A stretch of 64,000 nt of DNA from Muscardinus avellanarius (GCA_963383645.1 OY726567.1:65748552-65812551); one strand, 5' to 3'; positions 24,159 to 37,584 are shown, numbered from the stretch's first letter. Program-made: numbers and translations. Notes: generated by a model not told the origin, from the letters alone.

Positions 24159-24189
24159 ACAGGAGAGAGACTGGTGCGTTTTTCTAAGG

Positions 24190-24195
24190 AATAAA
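24190..24195 (+). terminator. Poly(A) signal of the LILR-like gene
   Basis: AATAAA lies 32 nt after the stop codon, followed by GT/T-rich sequence. It is the first such hexamer downstream of the last exon. Confidence 0.45.
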
Positions 24196-24810
24196 ACTTT
24201 GGAAATATGTCTGATCATCACAAGAGATGCCAGAAGAAAAATAAGGCATAGACTGGAAGCTGCCGGCTGAGAATTCTGAGAGGAGGGAATGTGTATTGGG
24301 TAGATGGAAATATCCAGGTTGAGACCCTGAAGGACTCTTCTTCCATCAAAGTGTGCTACTTTCCCTCTCTACTCTTGTTGACCCATCCTGACAGCCTCTC
24401 CCGTTCTTTCTCACCCCTAAGACATGAGGGTACAACCCACAGTACATGTTTGTATCAATGCATCTTTGGTCCTTGTGTCCTGAGCAATTTTCCTGTAATA
24501 TATTTTTCTTTATTTTCATGACCACATTCCCTGATATGTACTATTGATACCCTCCTCTATATCTCTGAACATGAATTAGGGTTAATTGCATAAATGGGCA
24601 AAAATTAGATCCCAGACTTTTAAAGATAAGTCTAAAGATGCCATGGTATCTACCATGAACCTTATAATCCCTTCACTTTTTATCAAAAGCTACATTGGAG
24701 TTTTCCCAAAAACAACATTTATTAAATCAACACACTGGTACTTAGAGAGTCAGACTGAAGGTGAGCTGGTAAACCAAGTCCTGAAAAAAAATCATTTTCT
24801 TTAAAATGCC
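24196..24810. other. Single-copy sequence downstream of the LILR-like gene
   Basis: Probably former 3' flank. A 76-codon frame at 24,291-24,521 matches nothing I know. Confidence 0.4.
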
Positions 24811-26820
24811 CTAGTTAGCCGGGCATGGTGGCGCACGCTTGTAATCCTCGCGCTTGGGAGGCAGAGACAGGAGGATCGCGCAGGTTTGAAGCCAGCAGCG
24901 CTGGCTTAAGAGACCCTGTTTCCAAATTTAAAAAAAAAGTATAAAATAGGTCTGGGAGTGTAGCCTGGAGAAGGGTTTCCAGGAACCCCAGTACCACCAA
25001 AAAAAAAAATAAAAAATAAAATAAAAAATAAAAAGCCCTAGTTTGCAACTTTTTTCAATTACTGTGGTGTAAATACTCCCTTTGAGTCTTACTTCAGTGT
25101 GCCAATGAGACACCATGGAATGAGAAATTGGGAAGTCATGGGCAGAAGTATCATTCACAAGTAAGAACAAGCCAGATGAGATGGTGCACACCTGTAATCC
25201 CAATACTTGAAAGGCTGAGACAGGAAGATCGCAGGTTCACGGCCAGCCTCAGCTACTTCATGAGGCCCTCTGCACCTTAGTGAGACCCTGTTTTAAATAA
25301 AGAATAAAAACAGAGCTGGGGGTGTAGCTCAGAGGTAGAATGTCCCTGGGTTCCATACCCAATTCTGCCAAAAATTAAAATTAAAATTAAAATTAAATTA
25401 AAATTAAAAAGGGCTGAGTTTTTTTCATAGTATCTTTAAGTGTTTGTTAACCAATTGCTTATAGAAAAAAACATAAGAAAACAATTTGGAAATATTCAGA
25501 GATTATTTATTTTTGTGTAGTAAATGTTTAGTAATACATGCCCTGAATATGCACCAATTTGTTTTGTACAATATTTTAAAAATAGGTGACTAGGTAATTC
25601 AGCTTTATAAATGTTGTCTTTTACTTATTGATAGTTTCTTTAGATATCAATTTTTATTAAAATATTTTGTCCTACATTACATTTTGTTGAATATTAATAT
25701 TACCAATAGGTACTTATAATAGCATACCTTTTTTTTTTTTTTTTTTTTTTTGCGGTACTGGGGATGGAACCCAGGGGCATTCTACCTCTGAGCTACACCA
25801 TCAGTCCTATTTTTTATTCTTTTTTCCTTTGGTGGTATTGGGGATGGAACCCTTCTACCTCCGGGCTACACTCCCAGACCTATTTTATATTTTATTTGGA
25901 AACAGGGTCTCTTAAGCCAGCGAGGCTGGCTCCGAACTAGCGCGATCCTCCTGTCTCCGCCTCCCAAGCGCGGGGATTACAAGCGTGCGCCACCGCGCCC
26001 GGCTTTATTCATTATTTTATTTAAACAGGGTCTCACTGAGTTGCAAATGGCTTTACTAAGTAGCTGGGGCTGTCTGCAAACCCAGATCCTCCTGTTTCAG
26101 CCTCCCAAATGCTGGGATTACAAGCGTGCACCACCATGCCCAGCTATCTTTCTTTTATTATTAATTTTAAATACTTCTCCGTCATTTTATTTTATATGAG
26201 ATTATTATTTTTAACCTAACCACTGAGTGCTTTCAGGGTATGGGTATCCTTAACCCACCCTTAAGAAAGTTAATTTCTCCAGGTGTGGTGGCACATGCCT
26301 GTAATCCCAGTACTTGGGAGTCTGAGACGGGAGGATTGCAGGTTCAGGACAGCCTCATGCAGTGTGAGACTCTCATCAGCCAGGAGAGACTCTGTTTCCA
26401 AATAAGAAATGAAATCAGGCTGGGGTGTAGCTCCAAGGTAGAATGCCTCTGGGTTCAATTCTTGCCACCACAAAAACAAACAAAAAGGAAAATTTCTCTT
26501 TTACAAACAGGGTGATGAAGGAATACCATGATACTTTCAGTTATTTAATTACTCAGCTTTGAACAAGGATAAGTTCATCATCTTCATTTATCATCATCAT
26601 TACTATAATTATTTTTTTCTGATACTGAGGACTGTACCTAGGGGCATTCTCTGTGCCATACCCCCAGCCCTATTTTATTTTTTATTTTGAAACAAGGTCT
26701 CATTCATTTGCCAAGGGTCTTGCTGAGTTGCTGAGGTTGGCCTCGAACTTGCAATTCTCCTGTCTCAGACTCCGAAAGACTAGAATTATAAGGCATGTGC
26801 CACAGCACCCAGCCATTGTG
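24811..26820. mobile_element. SINE cluster
   Basis: Plus: 24,815-25,010 (subfamily B, target duplication GCCCTAGTT), 25,170-25,400, 26,275-26,490. Minus: 25,735-26,145 (a subfamily B copy at 25,830-26,005 nested in an older SINE) and 26,610-26,815. AT-rich single-copy DNA at 25,420-25,730 shows nothing. Subfamilies as used throughout: A has a standard ID half; B has 'ggttcctggaagcccttc' read on the minus strand; C has 'ggggctttctacctccgg'. Confidence 0.75.
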
Positions 26821-27164
26821 GGTTTTGTATATGTGCCCACATGACAACAAGCAAATCCTGTCCTAACCCTCCTCATACTTAGAGAGGTGCTTCCTGGTGA
26901 TCCTTTTACCTTTGCCCTTAATAATTTGGGAGAGTACAGAATTATTTGCTCACAATTAATTCCTAGAAGATATTACTTCAGTATCTTCTGCCATTTACTT
27001 TCTCTGTTTGGAATTCCAGAGCCAATGAGCACTTCTTGAGAAAAATTACTAATATCACAAAGGAAAGAAGGAACATCACTATAGATCCTACAGACTTCAA
27101 GAGTAGAAGTTATAAAGAAACTAACCAATTGTGAGGATGGTGACATATGACACCAAAATACAAT
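26821..27164 (+). mobile_element. Probable old L1 fragment
   Basis: The part around 27,020-27,120 reads like plus-strand L1 coding sequence in decayed form. The rest is unremarkable. Confidence 0.35.
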
Positions 27165-27717
27165 TGTCAAAAAACAGACTCCAGTGTGGAGAGTCCCCTC
27201 CCGGACTTGGGAGGGAGAGACCTGAAATGAGGACACGGACAATTGCCTCTCATGCAACTGACAACTTTATTCTCTAGGACTAAGTTTTTATACTCTTTTC
27301 ACAACTATGCTAAAAATTATGACTTCAAGAGAAATAAACCATCAAAGTACAATAGAGAATGATTGCTATACAGCATATGCCATATGCTTACAAGATACAA
27401 TTATCAAAGGGAAATTGCAGGAACAGGGAAGAACAAGGTGACCTGGTTAAAGATTATTAAAAATGTGATTGAGGTCAGTTCCCGCTCTCACCGGTGGACC
27501 AGGGGCACACAATTCCGGAAAGACCAGGAGTCACCCAGAGTCTTGGAGTTTGGCCTTTCGCCAAACCACCTTAACTCTCTCAGAACCTTTCATTCCTCAG
27601 GCTTTGTCCATGTCCTCCATCACTCCAGGACACATAGACCACCAGGATCCTCGGCTTATTAAATAAAATATATCTGAGAATTACAACATACCCAGAAAAC
27701 AAAGTCCAGGACCCACA
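27165..27717 (-). mobile_element. Probable solo LTR, family 2
   Basis: On the minus strand the segment starts TGTGGGTCCTGG and can end ...TTTGACA. It has a TATAAAA-like box (around 27,285) and AATAAA (around 27,272) close together, followed by about 100 bp that would be U5. These are LTR features. I could not find a matching target-site duplication, so the limits are tentative. Confidence 0.45.
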
Positions 27718-27769
27718 ACTTTCCCTAGTGCATTCTTCAAAATCTTAATGAAGAGTACACACTATTCTT

Positions 27770-28006
27770 ACAGCCAAGTATGGTGCCGTGTGCCTGGAAT
27801 CCTAGCCACTCAGGAAGCTAAAGCAGGAGGGTCATGAGTTCCAGGCCGACCTGAAGGGCACAGTGAGACCCCACTTCCAAAACAAGAACTGTTTTACAAA
27901 TAATTTTCTAGAATTTCCACTGTTTAAAACTTTTAGATAGATTATCATGGAACTCTATAGCTATTTCAGAAGGTGAAAGTTATAGCTTGGTCTAATATAA
28001 ACTTAC
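27770..28006 (+). mobile_element. Old SINE and single-copy spacer
   Basis: A diverged plus B1-like element spans about 27,770-27,890; the rest is AT-rich with no recognised feature. Confidence 0.5.
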
Positions 28007-28228
28007 ATGAAGTTACAGTTTTTAAAACTGGCTTTAAAATCCTATCATGACCTTACTGCTAAAGTCACAGTTGAAGTGGATGATAGGAATGTAACTAAAG
28101 AGCAATTCCCCCTAAAACCAGAGCTTTATTTCATCTCACTGACTCAAATGTTTGAAGACAGATTACAAGATGAGGAAGAGAGTTCTGAGAAAGAAATGGG
28201 GCCCCTCAGGGGACTGTTTCCAGCATGA
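28007..28228 (+). CDS. Unrecognised 73-codon open frame
   Basis: The frame has a protein-like mix of residues, with a Val/Asp/Glu-rich middle and an acidic DEEESSEKE stretch. It could be part of a retrocopy or exon of an unrelated gene. I do not recognise it. No splice sites or poly(A) tail support it, and ATG may not be the true start. It lies just upstream of a polypurine tract and a decayed LILR leader block. Confidence 0.22.
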   Translation: MKLQFLKLALKSYHDLTAKVTVEVDDRNVTKEQFPLKPELYFISLTQMFEDRLQDEEESSEKEMGPLRGLFPA

Positions 28229-28261
28229 TGTGTGGGGGAGGGGTTGATACACTGCAAAAAT

Positions 28262-28290
28262 TGGAGGAGGAGGAGGAGGAAGGGGAGGAG

Positions 28291-28325
<35 letters not shown>

Positions 28326-28407
28326 GGGGGAGGAGGAGGAGGAAGAGGAAAGAAAGAGGGGAGGAGAAAGGAGTAGAGTAAGAGGGAAGCGGGAGGAGGA
28401 GGAGTAA
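28262..28407. repeat. Polypurine (GGA)n tract
   Basis: Nearly pure A/G on the + strand, dominated by GGA and GAA triplets, about 145 bp. Glu- and Ser-rich frames over it are artefacts. Confidence 0.9.
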
Positions 28408-28489
28408 TAAATATCCATGAAGAGAATTTCTTCACAGAAAGAAAGCCCACAGCAGTCCAGTCAAGAGAAAAATCAGTGAAACAGAAAGA

Positions 28490-28645
28490 CTGCAGTTTTC
28501 AGCCAGCCTCGGCTACTTAGTGAGGCCCTTTGCAACTCGGTGGGACCCTGTTTCATAAAAAAAAAAAAAAATTAAATATGGCTGGAGGTGTAGCTCGGAG
28601 ATAGAATGTCCCTGGGTCCTATCCCCAGTACCACACACAAAAAAA
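28490..28645 (+). mobile_element. SINE, 5'-truncated
   Basis: Right part of a B1-dID element: 'cagcctcggctacttagtga' followed by the ID half and an A-rich tail. Confidence 0.7.
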
Positions 28646-28689
28646 AAGCATTAAAAAAAAAAACAATCAAGTGTCTATCCCTAATGTCT

Positions 28690-28975
28690 CTGTGTTAATT
28701 TCCACTCACTGCCACAGTGCAGAGTGGGGATCGGGTACCACACATGCATATTTATAGCCCTGCTCTGCCTCAGTGAGATTTTAAGTGGGGAGAGGAGCCC
28801 TAGTCTTGGAGGGACCAGACCCCACAGAGAGTCCTCGTCTATTAGAAGACTGAAGGGACGCAAGAGATTCTTGGAGATGAGATCATCTTTCGAGGCTTCA
28901 GGGTGCTGATCTGTCATGAGGAACATCCTTCCAGGGTAGAGGGTGGCCCATGATCCTAGACACATACCATTAGGG
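28690..28975 (+). pseudogene. Decayed LILR leader block (two leader exons)
   Basis: The run 'atatttatagccctgctctg' CCTCAGTGAGATT parallels the LILR leader exon 1 and donor at 14,080-14,107. About 180 bp later, 'cattccttccag'-like acceptor sequence and 'gggtagagggtggcccatga' parallel leader exon 2 at 14,256-14,290. The intron between also matches in order. There is no usable ATG and no Ig exon nearby. This is a third LILR start in the window. Confidence 0.6.
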
Positions 28976-29098
28976 ATTTGTAAATCTGCTGAACAACCAG
29001 GAAATCTCTACCCAAGTCAACTAAACACACAAGGTAGAGTGTGGCTGCTGTGGGGAGGACAGTCACAAACACAGAGAGTCCCTCTCTCAAAGCCCAGG

Positions 29099-30569
29099 TG
29101 TTACCGACTAGCTCAGTCCTCGTGGGGGGCAAGTCCACTCGCGACCGGGAGCCTCAGAAAGATGGCGCAAAAGGCAGGTGATGTCCTGCAGAAACCTATC
29201 TGCAGCAATTCTTTCCCCTCTATGAATTCCCTAAGTTTTTAGGTCCGACGCTTGGGAAAGAATCTGAGGTGGACAAAGGCTTCTTGAACCAATGACAATT
29301 TATTACAGGAACCCAGAAAATTTTATACCCTTCACCAGTGAGATTGGTAATAGGAGAAAAAAGAAAAAAGGGGGCAATCACAGCAAAACAATAGTGAATT
29401 ACATATAAACAAAGTAAATGACTAGTCCAGCATTTAGGAGATTAACTCCTCCGATATCGCAGCAGGGCAGGTCCGAGGGTAAATTCCAAAGGCAATACAG
29501 GCACGCCCAAGGCCCAGGGCTCGGAGAATACCCCTTCTCATGGAATCTTCTTTTGCTTTCTTTTTTGAAGTTTTCCATCTGTATCCATGTGACAAGCATG
29601 GGGAGATATGGCGGTCCAGGGAGATGCGATGGGCGTCTCTCAGATCTCATCCGCCTTGCCTTCTGAAGTCTGAAAGCTTACAAAAACTCACAACATGGCT
29701 TTGCAAATAAGACACCACAAACAACACCATGAAGTTCTTGGATTTAGTTGTCAGATGTTTTCCCTTAACTGCTGAACACTCTTTTTTAGACAATAAGCCT
29801 ATTAAAGGTCTATCCATCTTTAATAATCCATTTCCCTGTCACAAACCCTCTGCAACCTGCTTTTAACCTTCTAATTCCTTCCTTTCCCAGTTGGGACTTT
29901 CTTTTGATAAGCTCTTCTTTATGCGAAAGTGCTTTCTTACTCTTACGGTATTTCCTTTCCTTCATACATATATATTTAGAACGTCTGTCCTTTATTTTGT
30001 CACTTTCATTTCTAGCCATGCGGCATTCTCCCTGTCTCAGGAACTCTCCTACTGGGCGTAAAGGTCAACAATCTTTTTCCTTGGTTCTATTGTATTTTGG
30101 CAACTAAGCTGTTCATCAGTTAAATTGCTTTGAAATCACACCCAAAATTTTATCTTCTCTGTCTCTAGGCAGGATCTCAAGGGTAAACAAAGTTTCCGTA
30201 AACTGAGCTACCGGTTACCGGAGTTAATAGCTTACCCTAGTGATAGGAGTGGGGGCCGGAGACCCTTTGTGATTGCTGCAGCTGGAATGCTTATCACAGC
30301 ATCTGAATTCTGGCCAGTTTTTTCCTTACTATTGAGCAAAGCCAAGGACGTTTATTTCCACGGACTCAATTTTTGATCTCACATCATCAGAGCAATTCGT
30401 GTAGAGAGTTAAAAGAACACCAAGAGAATAATAGTTATGAAGGATATCTAAAGTGGGGGATATTTTTTGCCAGAGACGATAACCTCTTTCTCGGGGCTTT
30501 TTGCCGATTTTTACTATGTGGAGTGGGGTCTTCAACACATAGATGCCGAGGCAGCAGGATGTCTTGGCA
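29099..30569 (-). mobile_element. Solo LTR, family 1, copy B
   Basis: A 1,471-bp element starts TGTTACCG and ends TTGGCA, flanked by the perfect 6-bp repeat CCCAGG (29,093-29,098 and 30,570-30,575). It aligns end to end with copy A (17,836-19,310) in the same orientation, with the same poly(A) signal position. The flanks of the two copies are unrelated, so these are independent insertions, not a duplication. It sits in the intron-like sequence after the LILR leader relic. Confidence 0.87.
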
Positions 30570-30575
30570 CCCAGG

Positions 30576-31085
30576 CATGTAGATCTTGCCTGAGATGAAG
30601 ACTGGATGAGGACAAGAGAAACTTCTTCCCACCACCAGCCTCTTCCTGCACAGAGAGCAACAGCCGTCCACAGCCGGGGAAGAGTTAAGGGGCCAGCTTG
30701 ACTACACTACAAGTCTGCTAGAGTCCTACCAGCTCTGTTTTCAGTGACTCCAATGCATGAGGGACAGAACAGCTGCAGAGCAGGGATAGCGGATACGCAA
30801 GGACCCAGCCCCAATCATGGACTATTTAGCCACTTCTGTGGTTGACATTCTGACCCGTGAGCCACACAGACGTCTGGATATGACGTTATGGTTTGAGATC
30901 AGCAAGCCACCCAGTGGTAACTCGACTACAAGAGCACATTCCAGCAGTAGGCCAGCTGTGAATTCTTCTCACGGAGAGATGACTGGGCTGAATATGGGTG
31001 GGACTGACCTCCTGTGATATAGGGGTAAGAACTACGCTTTGGTTGGGTTTGATGGAACATTGCATTTTTCTCTCAAAAGTGTATG
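30576..31085. other. Single-copy sequence, no gene recognised
   Basis: GC-moderate DNA that resumes after the LTR. A 66-codon frame (30,817-31,017) is open but unrecognised. It may be former LILR intron sequence. Confidence 0.35.
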
Positions 31086-31089
31086 AAAT

Positions 31090-31348
31090 GAGGCAGTCAG
31101 TCTTGGTGGTGCATGCCTGTAATTCTAATACTTGGGAGGTCAAGACAGGAGGATTACAGGTTTGAAACCAGGTGCAGAAACTTAGCAAGAGCCTCAGCAA
31201 CCTAGCAAGACCCTGCTTCCAAATAAAAAGTTGAAAAGGGCTGGAGGTGTACCTCAGACATAGAATGCCTCTTGGTTCAATCCCCAATGTGAGAGAGAGA
31301 AAGAGAAAGAGAGAGAGAGAGAGGAAGAGAGGGAGAGAGGGAGGGAGG

Positions 31349-31432
<84 letters not shown>

Positions 31433-31898
31433 AGTTTTGAAGTGACACTGCCATTTGTATGCCTTCTTCTGTTGGGTAGTCTTTCTTCCTCCCTTTCTCT
31501 TTCTTTCTTTCTTTCTTTCTTTCTCCTTCCTTCCTTCCTTCCTTTCTTTATTTCTCCTTTATTCCTTCCTTCCTTCCTTTCTCTTTCTTTTTGGTGTGGT
31601 ACTGGGGCTTGAGCCTAGGGGTCTTCTACCCCTGAACTACACTAGTTGCTGAGACTGATCTCGAACCTTTGATCCTCCTATCTCAACCTCTCAAGTACTG
31701 GGATTCCAAATGTGGACCAAAAGTCTGGATGGCAGTCTTGCTTTGTATATAGGAACAGATGCAGATGTAAAAATAGACAAAGATATAAAAGTTAAAATAT
31801 TCATGTTGTTTTATCAGTATTTATGTATCCTCCCAAATTCATATTATAACTTAATCCCTATGGATTTTAAGTAGTGAGACTTTTGGAGAAGTGACTGA

Positions 31899-31940
<42 letters not shown>

Positions 31941-32470
31941 TTTGTGTTAAGATTGAACCCAGCAGCCTTCTACCTCCAAGTTACACCCCAGCCCATAATT
32001 ATTAATGCATTTAATTTTATATCATAGTGAGATTTGAAGTTGTACAAACACACAGGTACACATCACTTGAGTATTTCCTTCCACATCCTACCCTATTTCC
32101 CCTTCACCTCCCATTTATTTTTTATTTCAAAACAGAGCCTTGTTAGATTGCTGAGGATCTTGCTAAAGTGCTGAGGCTGGCCTTGAACTTGTGATCCTCC
32201 TGTTTTACAAGAGGATGTTTTGGGTTTTGCCAACTAAGTAGAATTCTATGATTTTTTTTTTTTTATTGTGGTACTGGGGATGAAACCCAGGGACATTCTA
32301 TTTCCGAGCTATACCCCCAGACATATGTTTTATTCTTTATTTTGAAACAAGGTCTCACTAAGTTGTAAAGGGCCTCACTAAGTAGCTGAGGCTGTCTGAA
32401 AACCACGATCCTCCTGTCTCAGCCTCCCAAGTATTGGGATTACAAGCGTGCGCCACCACACCCAGCTTCT
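31090..32470. mobile_element. SINEs with simple repeats
   Basis: A plus SINE (31,090-31,285) ends in a long (GA)n tract (31,289-31,430). A (TTTC/TTCC)n tract follows (31,474-31,590), then minus SINE pieces at 31,590-31,720, 31,940-32,000, 32,110-32,215 and 32,260-32,467, and (ATT)n at 31,902-31,938. 31,720-31,900 shows nothing. Confidence 0.75.
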
Positions 32471-32915
32471 ATGACATAATCCATTGACTGGAAAATCAAA
32501 TTATTATAAACTGGCACTGGATCAATATTAGAAATAGCAGCATACAAAATCTTTTTACACATTGTGCTTGTGGTTAGAGGAGTAATAATATCTACTTGAC
32601 ATACAAGACATGAAGAAGAGTCTCAGATAAAAAGGACAAAACACATCAAAAGTATTGACGCAAATTGATCATTTTGAATAAAAGGGATGGGGTCTAATAT
32701 GCTCACCCTTGGCCATGAAAAATATATTCACTGGGCTGCCACAGTCTGAATGATTTCCAGGAAGCCGTGTTCCTCCCCGTCACAGACCAGGTGAGCAAAG
32801 CCTTCGTGCATCAGCTTGCCGGGTTGTGGTGACGTGTAACCAGATGGGCTGGCCGCCACCACCATGTCCTGTGCACCACTGCAGGGTCGCTTTCTCTCAG
32901 CAACAGAAACTCACC

Positions 32916-32949
32916 ATGGCATCCGGGCTCCTCAGCCTGGTGTGTCCTG
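32916..32949 (+). pseudogene. KIR leader exon 1
   Basis: A 34-nt exon, MASGLLSLVCP, followed by GTGAGT. Pattern and length agree with the KIR leader start. It is intact. Confidence 0.75.
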
Positions 32950-33157
32950 GTGAGTCCTTCTGGGAGTGAAGGGCAGGAGCACTGGGGTGGATACAGGCCC
33001 AAGAGGCCGGCTCTGTGCACAGTAGGGAACCTGTTCCACGGGCAGGTGGGCGTCGGGGCTTGGCTGACCTACCAAGTTTCACACCAGGCAGGGGCAAGAG
33101 GGACAGAGGCCAGGGTGTGTACGGAAAGGATTGCCCATCCTGAGTCTTTCTTTCCCG

Positions 33158-33193
33158 GGTTCTTCTTGGTCCAGAGGGTCTGGGCAGAAGGGG
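33158..33193 (+). pseudogene. KIR leader exon 2 (acceptor lost)
   Basis: 36 nt read as GFFLVQRVWAEG, matching the hydrophobic GFFLLQG-type second KIR leader exon, followed by GTGAGT. The dinucleotide before it (33,156-33,157) is CG, not AG, so normal splicing should fail. Confidence 0.75.
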
Positions 33194-33659
33194 GTGAGTC
33201 TGTTCCCAAACCTGAGTCACCTTCTACCCTAAAAAAAGGTTTTCCTGTAACAGGGCATGGGCTGGCAGGGTGATGGTGGGAAGCCTTCAGGAGGGATCGC
33301 TCATGAATGGGAAAGAAGGGCCTGGAAACTGGCCATGATCCTGTCACCCTCTGCACTCTGCTGAGCCCAGCTCCAGGGCACTGAAGGACAGGGTGGCTCC
33401 CGGCTGGGTGGTCCAGGGAAGTGGTGTCAGCTGTGGAGTAAGGAAGGATGCAGAGCTGGGAACAGCAGCCCCTTCTGAGGCACGAGCTCTCCAGCGTTTC
33501 CACCATGGTGCAATCTGCAGGGCAGCTGCTGCGGGGCCAGCAAAGCGGTGGGAGAACCATACACCACAGACCCAGCAATCCCAGAATATTCTGATGCTGA
33601 ATAAGTTGCTGAGTCTGTTTTTCAAGTTAGCTTTTATTTCACTTGTTTAAAAAACTTTT

Positions 33660-35340
<1,681 letters not shown>

Positions 35341-35399
35341 GTTCATCTCAACCACCTTCTAACCCCTGGCCCTTGAGGGTGCTTACATAATATGGTCAG

Positions 35400-35820
35400 A
35401 GAAGTGAAGGTTGAATATAGAGTTCAGGATGTTCTCCAGTTGACCTCGAGATGGGGATGTCTGGGATGATGTAGGTGGGCGAAGCAGGTGAGGTCAGAGA
35501 CTTAGAGAGACAAAGAGAAAGGGAGAAATGGGTCATGGGAGGAACTCTAGATGTTAAAGGAAATCCCATAGAGGAGCAAACAAGACAACCTAAAGGAGGA
35601 GAAAGGAGGGGGGAAGAAGGAAATTCTCTGAAACACACAATGTGCTTAAACTTATCGAAGTCAACCACTAAGCCAAACAAGGGAAAAGGGGATGGGGAGG
35701 GAATGGGGTGGGAATTGGGTAGGGGTTAAATCAGTGATGTGTGCATGTCTGTACACACAAGTTTTTTACCCCAATATGATGTATGAATATAATGCACCAA
35801 TAAAAAATTTAAAAAAAAGA
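35400..35820 (+). mobile_element. L1 3' end
   Basis: A purine-rich segment ends in 'tataatgcaccaataaaaaa', the usual 3' end of L1s in this genome, with an A-rich tail. It is 5'-truncated. Confidence 0.6.
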
Positions 35821-35989
35821 GACAGAAAAGGTAGAAGTAAAAAAAGAGAGACATGCAGATAGAAAGGGAGAGATGGAGAGGGAGGTACATCCCTGAAGCA
35901 GGGAAGCTCATTTCTCCGTGAAGAAGCAATGGACACGGTGACAAGCGACAGTCTTCTCTCATAAAACTCTTTCCTCCTTCCAGGTCTAT

Positions 35990-37290
35990 ACAAGATATAC
36001 TCCCAGACCTATTTTTTGTATTTTATTTGGAAACAGGGTCTCACTAAGTTGCTGAGAGCCTCACTAAGTAGCTGAGGCTGGCCTCGAACCTGTGCGATCC
36101 TCCTGTCTCAGCCTCCCAAGTGCTGGGATTACAAGCGTGTGCCACCATGCCCGGCTGGATTATATTTTCTAAACCTTGTGGGGCTAATCAAGGGAGTCAC
36201 CCCCTGTGCCTATATGTTGGTGAGTTGTTTTATTCTAGTAATTACAAAGTCTCTGGCCTAATTTATAGGTCTTTGATTCATTTTGTGTTGACTTTTGTGC
36301 AAGGGAGGGATGGGGATCTAATTTCATTCTTCTACATATAGATATCTAGTTTTCCCAATATCATTTGTTGAAAAGACTCTATTTTCTCCAAAGTATTTCT
36401 TGGTGTCTTCGTCAAGGATCAACTGACTGTGTAACTGTGGCTTTTTCTTTGTATCTTTTATTTGATTCTACTGATCTATGTGTTTTTATGCCAATACCAT
36501 GCCGTTCTGTTGCTATAGTTCTGCAATGTAATTTGAAATCAGCTACTGTGATGCCACCAGCATGGTTCTTACTGCTCAGAATTGCTTTGGCTCTTCTGGG
36601 TCTTTCATTCTTCCATAGGAATTTTGGGGCTTTCTTTTTCTAGTTCTATAAAGAATGTTGTGAAGGATTGCGGGTTCGAGGCCAGCCTCAGTAACTTCGT
36701 GATCCTGTTTCCAAAAATATATATATTAAAAGGTCTGGGAGTGTAGCTCAGAAGTATAATACCCCTGAGTTCAATCCCCAGTACAAAAAACAATATATGA
36801 GCCGGGCGTTGTGGCGCACTCTTGTAATCCCCATGCTTGGGAGGCTGAGACAGGAGGATCGCGCAGGTTTGAAGCCAGCCTCAGCTACTTAGTGAGGCTC
36901 TCAGCAACTTAATGAGACCCTGTTTTCAAATAAAATATAAAATAGGTCTGGGAGTATAGCCCAGAGGTAGACAGCCCCTGGGTTCTACCCCAGTACCACC
37001 AAAAAATATAAATAAATAAATAAATAAATAAATAAACAAACAAACAAACAAACAATATATGTCACTGGTATTTTGATAAGGGTCACACTGGATCTGTAGA
37101 TCACTTTTGATAATACAACCATTTTTGACAATATTAACTCTGCCTACCCAAGAATATGAGAAGTCTTTTCCTCTCCTCATGTCTTCTTCAACTTCTTTCT
37201 TCAGTGGTCTACAATTTTCATCGTACATGTCTTTTAGCTCCTTGGGTAGATTAGGACCTTGTTTTGTTGTTAAGATATTGTGATGAGGAT
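35990..37290 (-). mobile_element. Old L1 ORF2 fragment with SINEs
   Basis: A minus SINE piece (35,990-36,155) is followed by minus-strand L1 ORF2 (36,170-36,655), a plus SINE scrap (36,655-36,785), a full plus SINE (36,800-37,010, tailed by TAAA/CAAA repeats) and the L1 continuation (37,060-37,285). It occupies the KIR intron where D1, D2 and stem exons would lie. Confidence 0.7.
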
Positions 37291-37480
37291 TGCTTCCCTG
37301 CATGAGGGACCAAGCCTTCAGGACATGAGCCTCTGGGAGACATTCCAAATCGAAACCCAACACCCACCCTCGGGCTTGTCCTAAGTGATATCATAATAAT
37401 GATCTGTCAGTCAGTGGGAAGCCGTCCATAAAGAGGGGCTGCCCTGATTTGCTCAATACTGGGCTCCCATCTTCCTCCAG

Positions 37481-37584
37481 GTAACCATGGACACCTGCAT
37501 GTTATGGTCGGACCGTCGGTGGCCATTATCCTCCTCGCTTCCTTTCTTTAATCCTCGTTCATCGTTGGTCCTCTGCCAAAAAGA
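37481..37584 (+). pseudogene. KIR membrane exon (1-nt deletion)
   Basis: Between CTCCAG and GTAAGT, it reads GNHGHLHVMVGPSVAIILLA and then stops; the remaining VHRWSSAKK text is in the next frame. 104 nt against the usual 105. No charged residue is seen in the helix, as expected for an inhibitory KIR. Confidence 0.82.

Noticed and set aside
17836..30569. The two long LTR copies as a segmental duplication of the LILR region
   Set aside because: Similarity ends exactly at TG...CA, and each copy has its own 6-bp target duplication. Flanks differ, so they are separate insertions.
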